DNA of 64,000 nucleotides from Owenia fusiformis (GCA_903813345.2 CAIIXF020000001.1:50983885-51047884), one strand, 5' to 3'. Shown: positions 24,701 through 36,100, counted from the stretch's first letter. The notes: a model not told the origin generated them from the sequence alone. Made by a program: numbers and translations.

Positions 24701-27700
24701 GTCGGCGCATATCCTCCAAATAAATGGAGGCCCATTTGACATAGTTGGTACTGTCAAATGCTGCGAAAAGTGGCAAAGCATCTTGTACTGCTTGTAGATG
24801 AAGTGGCCAGTCTCCTGTACGGTCAGCACGGATCATATTCTTCAATGTATTTGTCATTGTGACAAATTGATTCCAATACTTGACGGTTTCTGATGCTTCA
24901 CATGATTCACGTTTGAACTGACAAAAATCTCTGAGTAACTTTTGTCCCTCTTGCTTTACATCTTCTAGAGCCTGGATTGATTTGTCTTGTTCCTTAGCTT
25001 TCACTCTTTCCTTTAGGATCTCCACTAAGGCCAACTCCTTGCTGTATACGTCTGTTCCAGTTAGCCTTAAGAATTCGTTCCATTGGAGCCTTTCAATAGC
25101 CTCAGCTAACAGGAAGAACCCAGTGACAGATCTTGTGTAATGCTTCCCCTTTAATACTGAGATGTCAACTACTTTTTTGCCAAATATACCTGCTTCAGTC
25201 AGAATTATATCAGCACCACTCCCACGCAAATATTTTCCGATATTTCCACACAAAATTTTTGTCATATGGAATGTACCTAGGCATAGAACAAGGGACTGGA
25301 ACATTTCAGGGTGATGCAACTGAAGTGGTTTTGCAAGGCAATAAACTCCCTCGTCACAGAATGTTGGTAAGAACTGTTGTGCTTTGAGTTTGGTCAATAC
25401 ACTAATGAAATTTTTCATGGCAGTGAAAACAGTACCAAAATCAGTTACAGGGTATGGAAGGACAGGTGGGAATCCTACAATCTTGACAATGAGACCATCT
25501 TTATTTGTTATAGAACAGAATGAAGCCCAGGAAGGCATTCCCTGGTCTTCATTGATTGCACTTGGTGTTTGATTTAATGGCATATTTTGGTCATTATTAT
25601 TGATGTCTGACTCTTGACTTGATGGAATGTCTTTGTCTTTAGTTTTGGTATCATTCTGAGTTAATGTGCAGGTTCCCAACCTGGAGAGACTCCAAACTAT
25701 GTTTGCATCCTCTATTTCTTTCAGATCTTTCGGGTCCATTCTATATTTTGATTCTTGTACTTTGTAATCATCAGGGAGCTTAGGTTTTGAGGTTGGTTTT
25801 ACATAATCCTGAAGGATCTGGCAAGGAAGTTGACCGAATTTTTTGGGGTCGACCTGATCTATTTCCACAGCTGAAATATTTGGTTTGAGACCTTCCTCCC
25901 TTGGGGAATCTTGAAATAAGACACTAACTGTGTCATGTGTACCTTTTTTGCCACTTAGGGTAGACTCCTCGTGGTCAAAATTATCAAGTGCTGCAATAGT
26001 GTACCCATTAGGGTCAAAATTGCAAGGGAGTGGCATGCCTTCTTCAGTATTGGTTGCTACTGCATACTTAGCGATGTTAAGGTGGTACTTGTCCAATTCA
26101 TTGTAACTCATGCAAATACCCTGATGATTGAACCCTGTTATTAATGATTTACTCTTGCAAACCTGATGAATCATTTCAGCATTCAATACAACAAGAGGGG
26201 ATTTTACAGTGCCACTGTTAATAATATAGTGAATGAACTGATAAACTGAGAGCACTTTTCTAGATTTAGAATTTGATTCATTTACACCATTAATGTCATC
26301 CTTGGATACATTAAACAATGTGGCAAAGAATGTCAAACAAGGTTCTGGAATTGATATGTCGAGCCAGGCTTCTTCAAGGTCCTTGCTGTCCATAAATCTG
26401 TCTTCCAGGCCAAAGTCAATATCTAGAAATGTGGTTCTGAGCTGCTGACTGCACTTGACTACAGGATCTTCATCTTCGATCAAGCTTGTGTTCTAAAATC
26501 AATAAATTGAATAGCCTTGATTAGTTCAGAAAACGTTTTAATACATCTCTTACATGTGAAACAAGGGACTGTGAATGGCATTACATGATAAGATGGACAT
26601 GAAGGAATATACACGAATCAGTTCAAAAACTTGTCCTGTTCAAGTTTGGTTTCAAACCAATATATCAATCATGATTCTTTATCTAACCATCCTGAGAAAG
26701 AGTACCATTAAAAGATTATAGTATTCATCATGGTATTATAGTATTATCGCATTCATTCATGGAGTAAGGCTGATATAAGTGTATATAAGTGTTAATGAGA
26801 AGCTGATATAGTTTTCACTGGACAATTAATATTTATGGAAATTCCAATTATACACACCAATTCAACAGGGTTCAGCTTATGTGGTAGAAAAAAGACTTCT
26901 GACTTGAACCGGCTTTTTGGTTTGCAGAAATACACCTCATTGCCATACTTTTCCTTAAGATACCGTTTTACAAGTCTTTGTTGAACAACCTGTGTATCGC
27001 CCATCAAAGTACACATTTTTGAACACACATCAGCTATTGAATATGCTCTACCATCATTGAGGTGTGGTAAAATGTCATTTAAAACTGATTGGAATGCCTC
27101 TTTGGGTGTTTGGCATTTACCAGATACAGTAGGTGTACATGTTGATTGTTTTCTAATGCTGGCTTTATAGTTGGCATCATATTGTTTGTAACATGCTAGA
27201 TGATAGAACAAGTCAGCTGCAAAGACATCTTCAGGTTCGGTTAAATCACATGTTCTTGTATACACAACATCTTTCAAATGTCTTGTTTGCTCTAGGAACT
27301 CTTGTGCTTTAACTTCAGAGCAAATACGAGATTTTTTATATACTTTGTTTTTTGAAGCTTGATTGCAGTAAATGCACTTAGAATGGAACTCTGATACATT
27401 TTTTGCTCCAATTGGGAGGGGACGGGGACATGTGGAGCGCCTTGTTATCCTGGACTTGCTATTACTCTTTGTCACATCTTCTTCTGAAGTACATTTGAAG
27501 AAGTTCAGCGAAGATTTGTTGACATAGTTTTTATAGCAGTTATTTGTCAAGTGGTAAAATATTGGGCATTCTTTACTTTCAGCAATTTTCAACCTCTTGG
27601 AGACAATATCCTGTCGTATTTTGCTTGCCTCAAGTATACGTTTCTGAACAACAGTTGATTTTGTTGGAGGAACAATTTGCCCATTCTCATTAATTTGCTG

Positions 27701-30700
27701 GTCTTGACAGATAATACATTTGCTAATGTCAAAATCCACGATTGGACTAGATGTCATATTGATATGAGGTCCTGAAAGATAAATAATGATGAACAAATAA
27801 ATATATGCCAATGTATACATTGTGACAAATAAAAATCTTGTAAGCTTATTTTCATAAAAAATAAAATGCTACCAGAACATATTGTATTGCTAATTACGTA
27901 ATATGCTGTCTCATTGAAAAATATAAATACTCATTTTGAGGATTTTGACTTAATTTTGTTTTGAAAAATAAAATAGGATAGAAATTTACCTCAAATAGGT
28001 AAGAATGAATCATTTCTTCCATGCTGAGTATACTGTTCCTTCTTTTTGAAGAGTCATGACATGCCCCAAAGAATATTTTGGAGTATGTGTAATCAGTTGC
28101 CACATTTCTCTTCTAAGAGATATGTTTTGATTTTTTGATTTTTACCATGTATACATTGGCATTGTAAGATGGGAAATAAGTATTGGCAGATTATAGTATG
28201 TTTCTGTACAAGGTTTGATAATTCATCGCAAACAATATTTAGGAAGTATAAAAAATAGAGCCTAAAATACACCTGAAAATAAAATGAGAATAAGTGTATA
28301 ATATTTGATAGAATTTAATAGAATTTAAATCTAGATCAATACACTTTACAGGAATAATGACATAACAGGTTGTACGGAATGAACATAAGAGGATATATGA
28401 ATTACAGTATGTATATTCTCCTCTAAGTTGCCACACCCACTTGTATGACTTTTAAGGGTGGGGAAACATGGGGACTTCTAAAATTAAGTAGAAATGAGAT
28501 AATATAGATCTTAAACTGCATATAGTAGCATTTTTCATTTTCATAAAATGAACAATAAAAACAGTTAAACACACTAAAAATGTAAAGTAATTTTTGAAAA
28601 TAAAAAATATGGGGAAAACACCATGTTTATCTAATTAATTTATATTACCTTGTTATAATATCTCAGGAGGATAACTACCCCTGCATCATATGTCCCCTAC
28701 CTCCCCCTATTTTATTCATAATAACTAAAAAATATCTGACCCTTAATGAAGCCAAAATAAGTTATTATTTGTGGTAGAAGTACGAAAATAGGTGGCGCCA
28801 CTGTAGTGAATTTCAAATTGTGACCTTATTGTCAGCCCAATCCACATGAAATAATTCATGTTAATTGAACTTTATGTTTGCCATAAGATAATTTTAGTAT
28901 TTCAGTTACATTTTACTTCTAAACGTTGTTAAAAAATCATTTTATACCCCTACCCCCATGTTTGAAAATGAATAGATGGCGCCACTTTAATTGCCCATAG
29001 CAAATTCATTTACCACACATTTTTACTCCACCCAAGGTGAATTTATTCTAGAGAGTGTCTGGAACAAAATGATACCCACAAACCTTTTTTCCGAGCCGAG
29101 TAACGAAATCAGACCTAGGGACAGCACTAAAGCACAAATACAACTATTTAAAGTAAAAAAAATATGGGTACTGCTTGCAAGAGCTGGATATACAGTTTTA
29201 CTTGGAAATTTAGTCATTCCAACTTTTCAACATAGCATATCATAAACCGTAATCCAGAACCAGGAGTAAGAGTTTGTTAACCCCACAACTTGAAACACAA
29301 TTGACTCTGACCTCTTTAACGAGGGAAAGCAATATAATATGCTGGAAAACATATATCATGAACTCTTAAAATTATAGTCAATTAAATTCTACAAAATGAC
29401 TGCACAGTTGATATTATATCTGATTTCATTTCAATAATGGTTTGATCATACAAAATTAAATGAGTTTTTTTTAATTACAAAAGAACTAGTTAACCCGTTT
29501 GTTATCTATGTGATAGGTTAAATGTAGTAAATTATTCGGTACATCAGAGTTTACAGTCACTCTTTTTTGGCAAAAACAAGGTGAATCAATTTATATCGGA
29601 TGATTTTGAGCTTGCATTATCATTGCAAATGAATCATTCCTCCTCTCGCAAATGCTCAAATAACTTGGCAATAAATTAAAACTATAAATATGATTGTATA
29701 TTTCTTTGGAATTGATGTTTCACAATTATATATTGAAGAACTAGAATGAGAGTTATGAACCCATGAACCAATTTTTATAAGCGATAATAATACTAAGGGC
29801 CAATCCAAGGTAACCACATCCTTTCATTTGCTATGGTTATCAACATCAGCAGTTTTCTACTGACCAATCAGCTTTCTAGATGAAGAGGGGTTTGGTGTAT
29901 TATAATATTAGATCACCTTACACTGGCGGTAATTCAATGAATGATCCTGCTGATATTTGCTTTATCCTGTTTGGCATTTTGAGCTGCATGGTATGCATGT
30001 AATGTTTCATGCGTCTTGAAAGTGAGAAATGATCCTCTTGACATTTCATGTTCAGACACCGACACATATATTTCAGGGCTTACAAATACCCCTGAATTCA
30101 AAGAAACCCAACTTTGTATCAAATCTACATTGAAAATTTTATCAATTTAAGTATAAAAAAAATATGAACTTCATTCATATATAAAAAATTATAGCACATT
30201 TATCTGGTTTGGATAGTTTTTCAAGCAACTAATCCATATTACACGTATCGAACATATAATAGTTGTAAAATATGTACAACATGATTCAGATATTGATTTT
30301 GTTATACCAATATGGCCTGATCTTATTATCATGTTGTCTGGGTAGACAGTCAGGGGAATTCACACAATATTGCCAAGTGCATATCAATGAAAATGGGTTT
30401 GGTGCAAGCAAAGGTTTCTATCTTTACTGCCTTCAGTAATCTCCCCCCACTATTAGTCAGTTTTTGGGTTGGTAGTTTCAAGTATCCATTACTCACTGGC
30501 AGATATATCACATGCAATTATATACACATTCTCATTCATAAGATGCCAGAGATACTTAGGAAGGGTGTAGCTGTAACCAGATCTACATCACCCCATCGCC
30601 ATATATTCCATTTATCAGCTCTCAGATATTTCATCTATAAAATTCTTTAGTTTTTACTGTAGATTTTGAGACTGCCTAGAGGCAATGAAGGCATAATGAG

Positions 30701-33700
30701 CTCAATATCTATTTACATATGGCCTGATCCTGTTCAGGTGATCAGACTGTTATATAGGCCTACACAATAATGTGAATTATTGATTTCTCTACGGGAACAG
30801 TTTTTTCTATTCTATCCTGAAATGCCCCATAAGTCACCTTTAATAAAAAGAATCAAATCAACAAGTCCATTTTGAAATTTGTATGCCAAAGAGATGGAAC
30901 TTTTCTAATATTTAATATTCTGAAATAGGCAAAAGTTTTTACAATACCAAGATAATTTGTATTACTGGTTTAAAATATTTTCTATTTTAAAACGGTCTTA
31001 ATAACAGATTTCATCATCTTTTTATAAAAGGATGATTTTATTTGTCCAGATGTTTCAATGATGCCACGTGCAATGACGTAGATATAAACCAAGTAGTAGG
31101 TGTATTTACTATTTTGTTTTAATGAATGAACCAATAATGATTGATCAATAATATGGTGCGATGTCTGCCTTCATATTTTAATTTTTCCAATAAAGCTGCA
31201 CTGCCCGTACATTATTCCATTTTCCCATATTGATTTGCCAATGTAAATAATGGAAGTAAAATATATAAAAAAAATATCCTATGGAAAAGAAGAGACAATT
31301 CTATGTCATACTTAAAGTATTTTAAAGAATCACTCTATTGAAGTAACTGGATTGATATAAATTATTACAAAATATGTTGAGAGATCTCCTGATCAAATGT
31401 AATATGATAATGGAAGGGTGGCTTGAGGAGTATCACGCCATAAAGAATGTTGACCTCTACAGGACACAGCTTCAGCAGCAGCTGATCATGGGGTCACACA
31501 AGGTCTCAATCCCAGACTGTATAATTAAGGATTCCAACTAAATACCAGCTTTTTTATCAAGATTGAGCCCAACCAATTTAAATTCAATTGTTTTCACTAA
31601 GACCTAGTACTGAAGATGGTTAAATATTAGTGCGGTCACTTGTCAGTAAATACCCAATTCTTACCCCCTATTACTTTCAATGCAACATGACAAAGCCGAC
31701 TAATGTCTCCCAAAATGTCTAGATACTAAACAAACAATAAAAATGAACAACAAATCATTCCAACTATCTATGAAGACCAGACAATGATAACCTTGTAAAC
31801 ACGAAACAACATTCAACATCCTCAGACAAACTGGCATGTACAACTAGTAGTTATACAAACAAATACAAATAGGTTGTAGAACAACTACATAATTGACGTT
31901 TTAAGAATGATTAAATTTGTAGACTATGGAAAGCAAGTTTGAAATATGAACAGATAAGTCTGAAGCACTACATAATTTACTTTTTAAAAACATATCAAAT
32001 TTGCAGATTTTGGAAAGCAAGTTTGAAATATGAAGATTTTGAAAGCAAGCCTCAAACAAAGCAAGAATGACATATTCAAAGTGTCAGTTATGAACCAACC
32101 ATTTAAATCAAAAATGATGTCTAGTGTTTTGAGAGTTCCACATGTATATTTCAAATGGCATTTGGATTAGTCGTTTGCTTTAAGTCTTAGCAATGATATT
32201 TTTCTCAATAGAAATTTGATCAAGATCGGCGGGCTGGCAAGGTACCAGTCTATAAATGGATCTAAATGGTATAATAGCAATAGGAATGACTTTCACAATA
32301 CAGATTATAGTTAATCCAGTTTAATCTGAGCAGCCATCACAACAAAATATTTACAAGGTCAATTGAACAACTTTTGGATTAAAACAATTTGAAATGATTT
32401 TCAGTTATGCCATGCTTTGTCTGCATCTTGTCTTTGAGATTCAAGAAGAATGCAATATTTGAATTTGAGCCAAAATTTGTATTTATTTTATAGCCATGCA
32501 AACAAAGATGGACACACCTTTCTTATTGACCAATCAGCCAAGAACGAAGATTTTTTTCAAATCGATTGATGTAACAATGAAAATCAGGACTTCATAATAT
32601 GTGAACAAAACTTAGAAACCATCTTTGACAAATTGTAATATACCCTTCAATCTGTCACTTTTTGAATTTTTTGGGTCTTGACAGATTTAGATTAAAAAAA
32701 ACAGATTGCCAGGAAATGTCTTTGTTTTTGTTACTAGGCTCAAATTTAAAACACACATATTATACCAGGCGATCTTCATCTTTCTTTTTATATAAAATTA
32801 TACTCCCTCCAAAACAGTAAAAATGCACCAAAGTTGTAAAAATAAGTTTGTATTAAACTTTTCATCTGCTATACTGGGAACGATAATACTTGACTATTCC
32901 AAATGCTATTCAATGGTCTACATTGCAGACAATAAATTTCAAATCTTATGATATCAGATCTTGTACAACTACAAAATACAGTGAAATTTTCATTATTTCA
33001 ATTCTATAACAGGCTAATTAAGGCAGATCTGCATGAGAAATTTTAGCAATTTTGAAAAGACCACCCAATTTTCTAGTTATTTATACATTCTCATATCCCG
33101 TGCCAGGACTATAGTCCTGGACCGAGCGCACTTACGATACCTACTTCAATAGATTCCTTGGTTTTTAGCATTCTTTTCATGTAGTTGAATCCACAATTGT
33201 CTGGGTTTATCGGCAGAAAGAAGAAATTTTCGTTTTTGATCGCAATATTTGCGTGAAATATTTAACTTATTTCAACCGTCAAATTCCTCCATTTATTGGT
33301 ACTTCCGGGCCAGTCAAACAGGATATTCCCTTTCAAATCCAACTGCCATCTTGAAAAGTGATGGAATCTCACTCGATGAAAAAGAAAAATGTTCCCATTC
33401 TGCCGATAGACCCAGACAATTGTGGATTCAACTATACGAAAAGAATGCTAAAATACCCAGGAATCTATTGAAGTAGGTATCTTATAGTGTAAGAGGCGTA
33501 GATAATGTCCCAAGTTGTAATTGTACAGGCAAAAGATTGTGCTCGTTCCAGGTCTATAGTCCTGGCACGGGATAAGGCACCTTTTATTAAAAAACTTAAG
33601 ATTTAGGCAGTGTTTGGAATGAGCTATGTTCAGCTGAAAAAGCACATGGTCATCAAAATGGCAGAAAGTGCAATCTGACCTTAGGCCTAATTTAAAAAAA

Positions 33701-34476
33701 ACTATGGATCAAATTATTAAAATGTTTAACATTTTGTACAATTCTTACATATCAATTTGTGAGACTCTGATAAATTTGGGGTGTGTCTTCCTGAAAGATT
33801 ATAAGGATTCCTTCAGTCTTCATATTTCCATTATTTATGCTAACTATACATACCACACGATTCTTCATCAGAGTTATCTCCACAATCATCATCTTCATCA
33901 CATCGCCAAGAGAGAGGGATACATTTTCCGTTACCACAAGGATATTGTGAACTGGCACATCGACCTAAAACATGATAATAAAAAATATAACAGATTTGGT
34001 CACAAATATGATATAAAAACTCTACTAAAATGATTTTGATTCCAAGTTATTGTACAACACTTCATGAAAATAAGTTTTTGACACCAAATTAGGAAAAATC
34101 TACAATGTGAAATTGTGAACACACCCCTTCCTCAGAGGTCAAATCCTCACTCATGTGCTGAGTGAAAAATCATCAGATATTCTTGGCAACTTCCCAAATT
34201 CAATTTATAATGAAAAATCAAATGGGAACAATTGAATATATCATTCGGAATGTTAAGAGTATACACAACTGAAGACTTTGGTGAATTTTGGTGATCGAGA
34301 TCCTCATATTTCATGTTTTATTTCATAAAATAGCAGAAATAATGATATGGAAAAAACCGGCATCTCAACATGGCCGGTATTCAAAATTTATACTCACTTT
34401 CCACGGCAGAAATACTCCAGAAAACCGTCACTAGAATTCCCGATAGCACCAGAAGTGCTCTGGACGCAATCTTCAT
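12722..34476 (-). CDS. VLDL receptor-like lipoprotein/vitellogenin receptor, complete, 12 coding exons
   Basis: Type I endocytic receptor, about 925 residues. Exons (- strand): 34398-34476, 33854-33964, 20478-20603, 17406-17525, 17067-17183, 16364-16882, 15441-16223, 14866-15294, 14520-14645, 13569-13741, 13198-13350, 12722-12763. All have GT/AG borders and phases match throughout (phase 1 until exon 10, then 0). Order: signal peptide (residues 1-25, [16 protein letters not shown] start); eight LDL-A repeats (about 27-357; one each in exons 2-5, four in exon 6); two EGF domains, the second IDEC calcium-binding; six-bladed YWTD propeller (FWSD, YWTD, YWSD, FWVD, YWTD); third EGF; Ser/Thr-rich stalk (762-803); TM (about 844-867); cytoplasmic FDNPVY (880-885), the clathrin-adaptor internalisation motif. 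Eight LDL-A repeats match VLDLR rather than LDLR (seven). Repeats 7 and 8 lack the usual Trp before the fourth Cys. Intron 2 (13.3 kb) hosts a large transposon. Expected ligands are lipoproteins or vitellogenin, by family. Confidence 0.93.
13183..13197 (-). other. Alternative exon-11 extension: tandem splice donors 15 nt apart
   Basis: After codon GCT (exon 11 end, 13198) the - strand reads GTAAGT CGTGATTCT GTAAGT. Both GTAAGT sites are consensus donors. Using the distal one adds five codons (Val-Ser-Arg-Asp-Ser) to the cytoplasmic tail and keeps frame into exon 12. Confidence 0.55.
17264..17405. other. Intron with solo TACAGGGTGG end
   Basis: Short intron between LDL-A exons 4 and 5. Near 17253 it carries TATACAGGGTGGTGG, similar to the CAGGGTG termini of TA-inserting elements elsewhere in the window. 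No matching opposite end was found, so it is probably a fragment. Confidence 0.3.
17526..20477. other. Intron 3 of the VLDLR-like gene, nothing coding
   Basis: AT-rich intron. A segment near 18690-18770 (GGAGACAATAACTATATGTCACC, then GGTGACATAAAATG) is shared in diverged form with about 40410-40455. This suggests a dispersed repeat end. The sequence ACAAAAACTTTAGAATTACT occurs near 18560 and 18930 with similar followers, so there is a partial internal duplication about 370 bp apart. Confidence 0.4.
21408..22008. repeat. Left terminal inverted repeat of the transposon
   Basis: Pairs with 28521-29129. It contains two GTGGCGCCA motifs followed by TCTATT or CCTATT (about 21552-21566 and 21735-21750), mirrored in the right arm. 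It shows only scattered substitutions until about 21960, where a small indel region begins, and pairing ends at CTACTATA (22001-22008). Confidence 0.9.
22563..27757 (-). CDS. Transposon-encoded protein: zinc-finger, transposase-like core, PIN/XPG-like nuclease and CXC domain
   Basis: Two exons: 26859-27757 (start MTSSPIV) plus three further bases to 26858, and 22563-26492. The intron 26493-26857 has a GT donor and AG acceptor, joins in phase 0 (GAATTG|AACACA) and gives about 1,609 residues. The ATG at 27757 is chosen because a strong acceptor (TATCTTTCAG) lies just upstream, implying a 5' UTR exon. Residues ~10-215 hold two CxxC...H...C fingers ending CYKNY and CYKQY. A central region has [24 protein letters not shown] and ADMALEQ, which I associate with a family common in invertebrate genomes. 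Near ~1354 is [11 protein letters not shown] and near ~1414 FLTGSDVTS, acidic motifs of PIN/XPG-type nucleases. Near ~1560 is a Cys-rich CXC cluster ([14 protein letters not shown]...CKC). There are no internal stops. Role inferred: transposition in the nucleus. Catalytic residues are not proven. Confidence 0.85.
27894..28103 (-). other. Possible 5' untranslated exon or uORF of the transposon gene
   Basis: A 69-codon ORF starting ATGGCAACTGATTAC has a donor-like TTTGAG|GTAAAT at about 27990. Splicing from there to the acceptor before 27757 would be out of frame with the main protein and stop soon, so it would act as a 5' UTR with a short upstream ORF. Speculative. Confidence 0.25.
28521..29129. 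repeat. Right terminal inverted repeat of the transposon
   Basis: Reverse complement of 21408-22008, starting TATAGTAG at 28521 and ending CAGCACTA at 29129. It lies upstream of the transposon gene, so a promoter for the transposase would be in or next to this arm. Confidence 0.9.
29130..33093. other. Distal half of receptor intron 2
   Basis: AT-rich, with no exon meeting splice and LDL-A criteria. A two-copy direct repeat (about 83 bp; TGGAAAGCAAGTTTGAAATATGAA) lies at 31887-32040. Otherwise I see nothing in it. Confidence 0.45.
33094..33574. mobile_element. Foldback element with ~190 bp arms next to receptor exon 2
   Basis: TATCCCGTGCCAGGACTATAG at the left end is inverted as CTATAGTCCTGGCACGGGATA at the right. 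Further in, ATACCTACTTCAATAGATTCC pairs with GGAATCTATTGAAGTAGGTAT, and the arms stay paired through CAATTGTCTGGG...TCGGCAGA. The left end itself is a small palindrome (CCAGGACTATAGTCCTGG). It ends 280 bp from exon 2. Confidence 0.8.
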
Positions 34477-35849
34477 ACTTCTTACGATTAAATTTTGTGT
34501 CTCTTCTATCTGTATTTACTAATGTTCAACTAGAATTTTAACTTTATCAGAGGACTCTACTCTCAACTGCTCAATCTGTTGTCATGCAAGTAATGCCGTG
34601 GCGCGAACTACTAAATATCTAGAAACTGTTTTTATTGGCTGTTGTGTCTCACACCACCAGCCCGCTGAGTCATGACGTGTTAAATTAATTTGTAATAGAT
34701 AGAATATAAATCGGTTAATAACAAATATTCAAATCACATTTAAATAAATAATTAAAAAATTCACAAGCATCACCAATGTAAATAGTAATGTTTAATATTA
34801 TTGCTTTTAAATATTTTTTGAAATTTCAAAATATAATGGGGGTGATGCCGTCAAATGGGTCGGCAGTAAACTTCATATCACGCCACACTGAATGCAACGT
34901 ACATTGGGGATTATATTCCTTGAAGTTTCACAACTTCTGCATTTTGGTCTTAAAAGTCACAATATTGAGCATCTATGCTTTAAAAAATCAAGAAGTTAGG
35001 ATATTTTGTCGAATTATAATAGTTTTACTCGTTTTAACTGAAGAACATTTGAAACCAATCCATTTTTAAAAGTCTCCATTCATAAAATTTTCACTCACTT
35101 ATTTGTAAAATCAACCAATGAGATTCCCCGAAAATCTCCTGATTCTTACATTTATGAATTGTTGTGTATTAGTCCGCACAATATTTACTATCAAATACTA
35201 CGAATCTCCAACACGTCAGAATTCCTTGTTTATGTTTATATTTGGTGCAAGGGATTGTCACCCACCATCAATTGACTCAGAGGCATTACCAATTGGATAT
35301 CTAGGGTCAAGATCTGGGTGTTCAACTCAAAAACACATAATATCAGACAGCAGACAGCGAAAGGTTCTGGCCATGGAAATCACCCGGGGAAGAATCACCT
35401 TATGAGTCTTATGCAACAAGCTATCAGCAGGCTTCAAGTCCATGTCTTAACTGACTCATTTCACGAGACGTTTGTCAGATGTACAGGATCTCCATTTATT
35501 TTTTACGCATGTATATGTCCCAAAGGCACAGGAAAGAGTTCAACCCTTACCCCCCCCCTCCACTCACTGTGCTCAAAAAACACATATAACTGAATCCATA
35601 TATATTTATTAGAGTGAGGGAGTACACAATCGTGCTTTAAGTTTTATTATACCAGGTCTGGGAGGGTATGGGAGGATGTGGGTGTTCATTGTATTGGACA
35701 TATGAAAAATATCTTTTATTCTGGATCTGCGAATTTGGGATTTTCTAATCCATATTACAATATATTAGTGCTGCCATCTTTAGATGACAGAAAAATAATT
35801 TTCTTATTTGAGACATATTCTCATTACTCTTACTAGTGAGGTTCTAATA

Positions 35850-36100
35850 AGTGTTAATGACTCCAGGGCTGTAGCCAGCAGTCAAGAAGCGGTGCCATTT
35901 TTGGGTTTGCATCAGTGCCTCAACCCCAAAAATATATATAAAAATGATTGGTATCGATATGATGATGATTGGTTAAGAGAAATGTCTGTTTAAAAAGTTC
36001 ACCATATCGATATCAATCCTTTACATTGTATATGGTTCATTTTGAGCATTTCAAACTATTCTTTGTTAATGTTTTTTCAATTTTTTTTTACAAAATTGCT
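35850..36100. repeat. Dispersed repeat copy interrupted by a miniature foldback
   Basis: The sequence AGGGCTGTAGCCAGCAGTCAAG, GGTTTGCATCAGTG and GGTTCATTTTGAGCATTTCAAAC parallels 45855-46030 (CATAGCCAACAAGTGTCAAG, GGTTTGCATCACTG, GCATTTCAAACTATAATCTG). In this copy, ~35947-36015 contains only the joined ends of the foldback family found at 37.8 and 46.2 kb (ATTGGTATCGATATG ... CACCATATCGATATCAAT). Confidence 0.5.

Larger units (their letters stand above)
21408..29129 (-). mobile_element. Intact 7.7 kb DNA transposon with ~600 bp TIRs (Academ-like candidate)
   Basis: The two ends are reverse complements over about 600 bp, beginning TAGTGCTGTCCCTAGGTCTG at 21408 and ending at 29129. Between them lies one long protein gene on the - strand, the same direction as the host receptor gene. 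Flanks give AAG on both sides (21405-21407 and 29130-29132) if the element starts TAGTGC, or TA if it starts GTGCTG. The outer ~550 bp of the arms differ at only a handful of positions, which implies recent insertion or recent homogenisation. The PIN/XPG-like and CXC modules together with a 3-bp target duplication recall the Academ superfamily, known for XPG-nuclease-bearing forms. That assignment is from memory of family descriptions and needs a search. Confidence 0.88.

Noticed and set aside
22563-26483. 1306-residue ORF as a host gene
   Set aside because: It lies between near-identical TIRs with direct flanking duplications inside another gene's intron, so it belongs to a transposon.
33668-34033. 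121-codon plus-strand ORF
   Set aside because: It overlaps receptor exon 2 in antisense; no own signals.
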